DNA of 6,785 nucleotides, taken from assembly GCA_947588915.1 (NCBI GenBank), contig CANPZA010000081.1, forward strand, positions 1 to 6,785, given 5' to 3'. Shown one piece after another: positions 1 through 5,900 of the stretch. A model generated the notes under the pieces. It had not been told where the DNA came from and searched no databases. It saw only the letters and a program-made list of their open reading frames with translations. The position numbers and the translations under genes were made by a program. The stretch comes from an uncultured Clostridia bacterium (GTDB lineage Bacteria; Bacillota_A; Clostridia; TANB77; CAG-508). The first letter of the stretch is position 1. Each line of letters starts with the position of its first letter.

Positions 1-267
1 CAAAGTTTCTTTAATAAAATGGTCCATATCATTTAAATAAAAAATTGCAAGAACTTGACTTGTCATAGCACCAATACATAATCCATTTTCTTCTATTTCG
101 ATAATATCAAAAACAATTTTTAGAGCATCTTTATCTTTAATTCTTCTTTCTTTTGGTTCATAAATAGTAAAAACATTAAAAGGTCCAGGCTTATATTCTT
201 TATTTTTTAAAATATTATAAATTCTAGAAATATATATACATAGGAAATAATTAAAAAAGTAGTACAT
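1..267 (-). pseudogene. Reverse transcriptase remnant, N-terminally truncated, internally deleted, and cut by the window edge
   Basis: An open minus-strand frame runs from an ATG at 267 to the left edge (89 codons). From about 222 downward it reads like a bacterial RNA-directed DNA polymerase: IYNILKNKEYKPGPF, then FTIYEPKERRI (the segment before RT motif 1), then KDKDALKIVFDII, then GLCIGAMTSQ (the GxxxGxxxSQ block, motif 4/B) and YLNDMDHFIKE. In intact relatives about 80-90 residues separate KERRI from KDKD. They include the RT fingers motifs and the first catalytic Asp (motif A); here the two segments are joined directly and in frame. The YxDD box would lie beyond the left edge and cannot be seen. 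The ATG at 267 falls inside a palindrome and the residues after it are hydrophobic junk, so the real N-terminus is missing. No intron RNA, retron RNA or template repeat is visible. The family identification rests on motif recall; the subtype (retron-like, DGR-like or orphan RT) is undetermined. Confidence 0.75.
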
Positions 268-281
268 ATGTACTGCTTTTT
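254..281. terminator. Palindromic hairpin, possible bidirectional terminator
   Basis: The perfect 14-bp palindrome AGTACATATGTACT (261-274) is extended by a T-G wobble, a G-C pair and five A-T pairs. The result is an A-rich 5' side, a stem with a four-base loop, and a T-rich 3' side on both strands (TTTTTGTTTTTG on plus, TTTTTTAATTA on minus). The shape fits a weak rho-independent terminator. Its position is odd, because the genes on either side diverge from it. It may be left over from a gene lost when the neighbouring reverse transcriptase lost its 5' end. Confidence 0.5.
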
Positions 282-320
282 GTTTTTGCTTTATAAAAAT
301 ATAAAAATAATCGAAATTTG

Positions 321-349
321 TTGACTAAAAAAATAGCAAATGATAAAAT
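321..349 (+). promoter_or_regulatory. Sigma-A promoter of the cadherin-like/nagZ operon
   Basis: The -35 box TTGACT (321-326) and -10 box TAAAAT (344-349) are separated by 17 bases. TG at 341-342 makes an extended -10 element. Transcription should start near 356, about 20 bases before the gene. A strong Shine-Dalgarno GGGAGG (366-371) stands five bases before the ATG at 377, which fixes that start. No operator or riboswitch-like structure is seen between promoter and start. Confidence 0.8.
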
Positions 350-376
350 GTAGCAAAAGAGAAATGGGAGGAAAAA

Positions 377-1489
377 ATGAAAAGAATAAATATAATAATT
401 ATAACAATTTTAATAGCAATAGGTATTTTATTTGTAGCAACAACAAAAAACTATGCAGTGGAAAGTCAAAATAATACAACAAATACAACAGTGTCAACTA
501 CAAAATCTAGTAATACAATACTAACAAGTTTAGGAATAAGACCATATGACTTTACAGGTTTTAAAAATGCAGTAACAACTTATGATGTTACAGTACCATC
601 AAACATACAATCAGTTGAAGTATATGCAACAACAAAAGACTCAAAAGCAACATTAGAAGGGGTTGGAACAAAAACATTACAAATGGGAAAAAATGTAGCA
701 GAAGTAACAGTAATAGCAGAAGATGGAACTAAAAAAACATTTACAATTAATATAATAAGAGGAGAAAGTAATACAGAAACTGTAGAAAATAATACCAATA
801 CAAGTAATGTAGAAAATAATACAGAAGGTTTAAAAAGCTTAAGCATTAAAGATGCAACTCTATCACCAGAATTCCAAACTAATACATATGAATATAATGC
901 AAAATATATTGGAGAATTATCAAGCCTAGAATTTGATGCAAAACCAACTAATGATAGTTACATTGTAGAAATAACAGGAAATAAAGATCTACAAGAAGGA
1001 GAAAATGTAATAACAATATTAGTATCTCAAAGTAATGGAGATAATGTTGCAACATACCAAATAATAGTAAACAAAAGCCTAGTAGATGTAGAAGCAATAG
1101 CAAGACAACAAGCAGAAGAAGAAAATAAAAGAAAAACAATAATCATAGGAGCAGTAGTTGCAATAATTGCTTTAATACTTATAATATATATCATTATAGT
1201 AAAAAAGAAAGATAGAGACTATGAAGAAGAAGATGATGATGAAGAAGAATACAACGAAGAAGAAGATAATGATGAAGATGAATTACCAAAAGCATTAAAA
1301 AGCAAACAAAAAATAGAAAAAAAACCAAATGAAATCAAAGAAGATATAGAAGAAAATTATGACAATATGGCAAAAGAAGAAATAAAACAAAAATTTTTAA
1401 ACAATTATACAAATTATGAAGAAACATATGAAGAAAATAAAGATGATGCAAAAAGAAAAAAACATAATAAAGGGAGAAGATTTAAATAA
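377..1489 (+). CDS. Membrane-anchored protein with two cadherin-like beta-sandwich domains
   Basis: The protein has 370 residues. Residues 1-27 form a signal peptide or N-terminal anchor (MKR, a long Ile/Leu stretch, then a plausible cleavage region near NYA-VES). After a Thr/Asn-rich linker come two copies of a domain resembling the bacterial cadherin-like beta-sandwich family: about 48-129 (LTSLGIRPYDF ... GKNVAEVTVIAEDGTKKTFTI) and 151-233 (LKSLSIKDATLSPEF ... EGENVITILVSQSNG). A membrane helix at 254-275 is followed by KKK, placing the domains outside and the last 95 residues inside. That cytoplasmic tail starts with a run of Glu/Asp (283-303) and ends Lys/Arg-rich. This suggests a surface protein that may bind other proteins or wall glycan and perhaps make ionic contacts inside the cell. 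No catalytic motif or sortase signal is visible. It is first in an operon with the NagZ-type gene, 13 bases apart, so a cell-envelope role is plausible. The exact function is unknown. Confidence 0.85.
   Translation: MKRINIIIITILIAIGILFVATTKNYAVESQNNTTNTTVSTTKSSNTILTSLGIRPYDFTGFKNAVTTYDVTVPSNIQSVEVYATTKDSKATLEGVGTKTLQMGKNVAEVTVIAEDGTKKTFTINIIRGESNTETVENNTNTSNVENNTEGLKSLSIKDATLSPEFQTNTYEYNAKYIGELSSLEFDAKPTNDSYIVEITGNKDLQEGENVITILVSQSNGDNVATYQIIVNKSLVDVEAIARQQAEEENKRKTIIIGAVVAIIALILIIYIIIVKKKDRDYEEEDDDEEEYNEEEDNDEDELPKALKSKQKIEKKPNEIKEDIEENYDNMAKEEIKQKFLNNYTNYEETYEENKDDAKRKKHNKGRRFK
1223..1283 (+). repeat. Low-complexity GAA/GAT tract
   Basis: This purine-rich stretch of GAA and GAT codons encodes the acidic run (residues 283-303) of the membrane protein's cytoplasmic tail. 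It is imperfect rather than a clean microsatellite, and the reading frame stays open through it. Such tracts can change length by slippage. Confidence 0.7.
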
Positions 1490-1502
1490 ATAAGAGGTAA
1501 TA

Positions 1503-2589
1503 ATGGATTTTAAAGAATTATCAATACAAGAAAAAATAGGGCAAATGGTTATAATTGGATTGAATTCAAAAGGTATTACAGAAGAAATAAAAGTAATGAT
1601 ACAAAAATATAAAATAGGTGGTATTATTTTATACAAGAAAAACTTTACCAGTTATGAACAAATGATGGAACTAATAAAACAGTTAAAAGAGATAAATAAA
1701 GAAAATAAAATACCATTATTTATAACAGTAGACCAAGAAGGTGGAAGAGTTAATCGTTTGCCAAAAGAAATTTTGAATTTACCATCAGCATATAAAATAG
1801 CGACAAAATGTGGAATAGAGGAAGTAAAAAAATCTGCTGAAATTATAGGAAAGATCTTAAAAAAATCTGGGTTTAATATGAACTTTGCACCAGTATTAGA
1901 CATAAAAAGATTTGAAAATCAACATGCAATTCGGAGATAGATGTTATGCAGATAACAAAGAAGATGTAACAAAATATGGAATAGCCTTTATGAAGGAATT
2001 ACAAAAACAAGGAATAATATCTGTGATAAAACACTTTCCAGGACATGGAGCAACAAAACAAGATTCACATTATTTTCTAGCAAAAATAAAAACTAAAATG
2101 AAACAACTAGAAACCGAAGATATGTATCCATTTGAACAAGCAATAAAAAATGGTGCAGATAGTATATTAATAAGCCACTTAGTAGTTAATAATGAAACAA
2201 GAAAATTACCTGCATCATTATCTAGAAGATTTATTACAAAATATTTAAGAAAAAAATATAGATATAAAGGATTAATCATTTCAGATGATTTAAAAATGAA
2301 AGCTATACAATTATTCTATGGAACAAATAAGGCAGTAGTAAAAGCATTTGAAGCAGGAAATGATATAATAATGTTTAGATTTGAACATAAAAAACAAGTA
2401 GAAATAATAAATAATATAGTTGACCTAGTAGAAAAGGGAATATTAAAAGAAAACAGAATAAATAGAAGTGTAAAAAGAATAATTAATACAAAAGAAAAAT
2501 ATAAAATTTCAGATGAAGAAAAAATAGAAAAATTAAATATAAACGAAATAAACGAAGAAATAGAACAAATTATAAAAAAATGTGAATAA
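1503..2589 (+). CDS. nagZ: GH3 beta-N-acetylglucosaminidase (NagZ type), interrupted by a +1 frameshift
   Basis: This is a glycoside hydrolase family 3 enzyme that removes terminal beta-N-acetylglucosamine from muropeptides or related glycans. It lacks a signal peptide, so it is probably cytoplasmic and involved in wall recycling. Translation starts at 1503 after AAGAGGT (1492-1498). The first frame gives 143 correct residues with VDQEGGRV at 76-83 and NFAPVLDI, then meets an extra C at 1932 and stops at TAG 1938-1940. Reading on from GGA at 1933 restores GDRCY of the conserved IGDRSF-like loop, KHFPGHG at 176-182, the general acid/base loop DSH (H189) and the nucleophile motif SDDLKM (D261), ending at TAA 2587. 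The corrected length is 361 residues, normal for the family. Without frame correction the zero-frame product has no catalytic residues. All other family features are intact, which argues for a very recent lesion, a sequence error or recoding. The gene is probably co-transcribed with the upstream membrane protein. Confidence 0.9.
1929..1940 (+). other. +1 frameshift site in nagZ (extra C before GGA, making CGG)
   Basis: The zero frame reads GCA ATT CGG AGA TAG. Skipping C1932 gives ATT GGA GAT AGA TGT, restoring the conserved I-G-D-R. The site is not in a homopolymer. No Shine-Dalgarno-like sequence lies just upstream, and the slip codon is not followed at once by a stop as in RF2 (prfB), although TAG comes two codons later. 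Confidence 0.85.
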
Positions 2590-2595
2590 AATATA

Positions 2596-2632
2596 ACAAA
2601 AACAGCATATGTGTTTTATATGCTGTTTTTGT
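2596..2632. terminator. Bidirectional rho-independent terminator
   Basis: A perfect 15-bp inverted repeat (2596-2610 with 2618-2632) encloses the seven-base loop GTGTTTT. The outer stem is A-rich on one side and T-rich on the other, and T-rich sequence follows on both strands. It begins six bases after the nagZ stop codon and lies about 20 bases past the stop of the minus-strand miniprotein. It therefore most likely ends both convergent transcripts. Confidence 0.9.
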
Positions 2633-2652
2633 ATGGTATCAAGGCTTAAAAA

Positions 2653-2769
2653 CTAACAACAACCGCCTCTGTTACCACCACAACAACAAAAGATTAATAA
2701 TATAAGGATTATAATCCAGCAGCAATCATCGCCAAATCCAAATCCACCGCATCCTCTATTTTCTGGCAT
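2653..2769 (-). CDS. 38-residue Cys/Gly-rich single-membrane-helix miniprotein
   Basis: The ATG at 2769-2767 follows a strong Shine-Dalgarno GGAAGGGGG (2786-2778) at eight bases, and the frame ends at TAG (2655-2653). The product has a polar, Gly-rich N-terminus (MPENRGCGGFGFGDD), then CCWIIILILLIFCCC, a short hydrophobic helix bracketed by cysteine clusters, and the tail GGNRGGCC. Eight of 38 residues are cysteine. Small Gly-rich proteins with one hydrophobic core, such as the YjcZ group, are known in spore-forming Firmicutes and this one resembles them loosely. The cysteine clusters suggest metal binding, disulphide cross-linking or lipid-proximal modification; none of these is shown. No maturase or transporter gene lies next to it, which makes a RiPP precursor less likely. 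A possible sporulation-type promoter lies upstream and the shared bidirectional terminator downstream. That it is a gene is well supported by the RBS, composition and terminator; its function is not known. Confidence 0.75.
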   Translation of the reverse strand: MPENRGCGGFGFGDDCCWIIILILLIFCCCGGNRGGCC

Positions 2770-2795
2770 AGTCTAGACCCCCTTCCATAAAACAA

Positions 2796-2816
2796 ATATG
2801 TTCTGTCATATGTTCT
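2796..2816. repeat. 9-bp direct repeat in the miniprotein leader
   Basis: ATATGTTCT occurs at 2796-2804 and again at 2808-2816, a 12-base period. A third partial copy, TGTTC, starts at 2821. The repeats lie in the miniprotein's 5' leader and in the divergent region with polC. They could be an operator for a regulator binding in tandem, or chance in AT-rich DNA. They do not form the inverted repeat typical of LexA sites. Confidence 0.35.
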
Positions 2817-2833
2817 CTTCTGTTCATTTCCTT

Positions 2834-2859
2834 TGTATGATATATAATATGGCGATATC
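2834..2859 (-). promoter_or_regulatory. Possible sigma-E-like (sporulation) promoter for the miniprotein
   Basis: On the minus strand GATATC (2859-2854) is followed after 14 bases by CATACAAAG (from 2839). This resembles the mother-cell sigma-E pattern, with ATA in the -35 region and CATACA at -10, with 16 bases between ATA and CATA. No well-spaced sigma-A promoter was found there. Transcription would start around 2827-2832, leaving a leader of about 60 bases. The call rests on short degenerate motifs. Confidence 0.35.
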
Positions 2860-2924
2860 AAAAAATGTGTTACAAGAATAAAATAAAAAAAATAATTTGT
2901 TCGCTTTTATAATTAAACAAAATA

Positions 2925-2933
2925 TGATACAAT
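2925..2933 (+). promoter_or_regulatory. Extended -10 promoter of polC
   Basis: TG-A-TACAAT (2925-2933) is an extended -10 element, with only a weak -35 match (TTTTAT, 2905-2910) at 17 bases. Transcription would begin near 2940, just before the Shine-Dalgarno AAGGAGA (2945-2951). That Shine-Dalgarno lies ten bases from the ATG at 2962, slightly longer than usual. An alternative pairing of TTGTTC (2897-2902) with TATGAT (2923-2928) has a poor 20-base spacing. Confidence 0.5.
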
Positions 2934-2961
2934 TTACCATGCAAAAGGAGAGAAAAAATAA

Positions 2962-5900
2962 ATGCAAGAAAAATTAAAAAAAATAGAAGAAATATTTAGT
3001 GATTATAAAACAAATTCAAATATAAAATATGCACAAATCGAAAGTTTAAATGTAATAAAAAGTACAAATACTTTAAAAGTAAATTTATATTTGGATGAAT
3101 ATATAGAAATAAAAGAAATATGGTATTTTGAAAACTTTCTAAAAGATAGATTTAAATTTAAATATGTAGATATACAAATAAACTATCATGAAAAAGTAGA
3201 AAAAAGATCTATTAAAGATGAGTGGAAAAATATAATAGCATATATGTCCCATAAATATCCTCTAGCAAAACCAATGCTACTATTAAAAAGTAATCTAATA
3301 GTAGAAGAAGGAAAACTAAAAATAGAATTACATATAAAAGGTGCAGACTTCTTAAAAGCCAAAAAGGCAGATAAAGAATTACAAAAAACAATAAAAAACT
3401 TACTTGGTAAAGAATACAAAATAGAAATTACTGAAAATATATCTGAAGATGATATAAATGAAATAAACCAAACAATAAAAAAAGAGCAAGAACAAATAAT
3501 AGCACATATAGAAGAAAATAGACAACAAAGAGAAGAAAAAAATAATAAAGAATATATGCCAACAATAGAAGAAGAATATCTAAAAGAAGACTCATTAGAT
3601 AATTTAGACATACAAGAACAAGAATACATTATGGGAAAGCCATCTAAAGCAAAAGAAAAACATTTAAAAATAAAAGATATAACAGCAAATGATGGAAAAG
3701 TAACCTTAGAAGGAAGAATAGTAAAAACCGATATAAAACAAACAAAATCAGGAAAAGGAATGATTATATTTGAATTATATGATGGAACAGGTATAATTAC
3801 TTGTAAATCATTTGCAAAAGACTATAATGAAGCACAAGATATTGTAGAAAAAATAAAACAAGCAAATACAATAAAAACCATTGGAAAAGCAGGATTAGAT
3901 ACATATGCAGGAGACATTACAGTAATTTCAAATATAATAATAAAAACCAATAGCGATATTCCAGAACTTCCAACAGAAGAAGAACAAGAAAACACACCAT
4001 TAATAATAGGAAATAATATAAACATAACAGAACCACTTGTAAAGGTAAGTGATTTGGGAACTGATGATGGGAAAATAGCAATTCAAGGAGAAATAATTTA
4101 TACAGAAGATAGGACTCTAAAATCAGGAAAAACATTATTTAGTTTTGATTTATATGATGGTACAAGTACCATTACATGTAAAGTATTTCTAGAAAAAGAT
4201 GTAGCTAAAAGAAAAATGAAAAGAATAAAAAATGCAAAAGGAATAAAAGTCTCTGGAACAGCACAAATGGATACATTTTCTAATGAATTAACAGTTATGG
4301 CAAATACAATAGTAGAAACAGAAGGACTAAAAAAAGAAATCAGGCAAGATAATAGTGAAGTTAAAAGAGTGGAATTACATATGCACACAAAAATGAGTCA
4401 AATGGATGGAATTACATCAGCTACAGATTTAATAAAAAGAGCAATGAAATGGGGAATGAAATCAATAGCAATAACAGACCATGGTGTAGTACAAGCCTTC
4501 CCAGAAGCACACAAATTACTTGGATATGACAACCCAGACATGAAAATAATATATGGCGTAGAAGCATATTTAGCCCCTGATAAAAACTCTATTGTAACAA
4601 ATGGAAAAAGTCAAGAAATAGACACAACATACTGTGTACTTGACTTAGAAACAACTGGATTTTCAGCAACTAGTGAAAAAATCACTGAAGTAGGAATTAT
4701 GAAAGTAAAAAATGGAAAAGTGATAGATGAATTCTCAACATTTGTAAATCCAGAAAAACATATACCATCAAGAGTAACTGAAGTTACAAATATAACAGAT
4801 GAAATGGTAAAAGATGCACCAACAATCAAAGAAATATTCCCTAAAATTCTGGAATTTATAAAAGACACTGTATTAGTTGCACATAATGCACCATTTGATA
4901 TGGGATTTTTAAAACAAAATGCTAAAACTTTAGGATATGAATTTGATTATACATATTTAGACACACTAAGTTTAGCAAAGGATTTATTCCCAGATTACAA
5001 AAAATATAAATTAGGAAAAATTGCAGAAAATTTAGGAATAAAAGTTGAAGTTGCACATCGAGCTTTAGATGATGTAGACACAACAGTAAAAGTATTTAAT
5101 ATAATGTTGGATATGCTAAAAAAACGAGGTGCAAAAACTTTAGATGATATTGACAAAGTAAGTCAAGATGAACAAGCAAAAAAAGAAGAATATAAAAAGC
5201 TAAAAACTTATCATGCAATAATCTTAGCTAAAAATTATGTAGGACTAAAAAACTTATACAAATTAGTATCATTTTCACACTTGGACTATTTCTATAGAAA
5301 ACCTAGAATTCTAAAAAGTCTATATAAAAAATATTCAGAAGGATTAATGTTAGGAAGTGCATGTGAAGCAGGAGAATTATATCAAGCAATAGAACTTGGA
5401 AAAACAGAAGAAGAAATAGAGGCAATTGCAAATGACTATGATTACTTAGAAATTCAGCCAATTGGAAATAACAACTTTTTAATAAGAAATGAAATTGTAA
5501 AAGATGAAGAAGCTTTAAAAGACATTAATCGTGAAATCGTAGCATTAGGAGAAAAACTAAATAAACCAGTAGTAGCAACATGTGATGTCCATTTTATGGA
5601 TCCACAAGATGAAATATATAGGCGTATATTAGAAGCAGGACAAGGATATGAAGATGCAGATAATCAAGCACCACTATATTTAAGAACAACAGAAGAAATG
5701 CTAGAAGAATTCAGCTATTTAGGAAAAGAAAAAGCATATGAAGTAGTAGTAACAAACACAAACTTAATATCAGACATGTGTGAACAAATAAGTCCAATTT
5801 CAAGGGAAAAATGTCCACCACACATACCAGGATGTGAAGACACAATTAGAGAAATTGCATATAATAAAGCACATGAACTATATGGAGACCCTTTACCAGA

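Noticed and set aside
1..267. Group II intron or active retron
   Set aside because: No intron domain V-like hairpin or retron RNA is visible, and the RT fragment lacks motif A. Only a degenerate RT can be supported.
948..1139. Leu-rich open frame on the minus strand
   Set aside because: It is the antisense shadow of GAA/ACA/ATA-rich codons of the membrane protein, with no RBS and low-complexity product. The other antisense frames inside nagZ and polC were rejected for the same reason.
1929..1940. RF2 (prfB)-style programmed frameshift
   Set aside because: There is no upstream Shine-Dalgarno at the right spacing, no CUU-UGA-like slip sequence, and the polC site lacks a nearby stop. Any recoding here would need a different mechanism.
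2653..2769. RiPP (thioether peptide) precursor
   Set aside because: It is Cys-rich, but it has a membrane-helix core and no leader or core layout. No radical SAM enzyme, protease or transporter lies in the window.
2796..2816. LexA/SOS box near polC
   Set aside because: The GTTC elements are in direct, not inverted, orientation, and no GAAC-N4-GTTC arrangement exists.
2756..2827. 23-codon minus-strand leader ORF overlapping the miniprotein start
   Set aside because: Its Shine-Dalgarno-like AAAGGA is only two bases from the ATG and would lie at or before the predicted transcript start. The peptide has no recognisable character.
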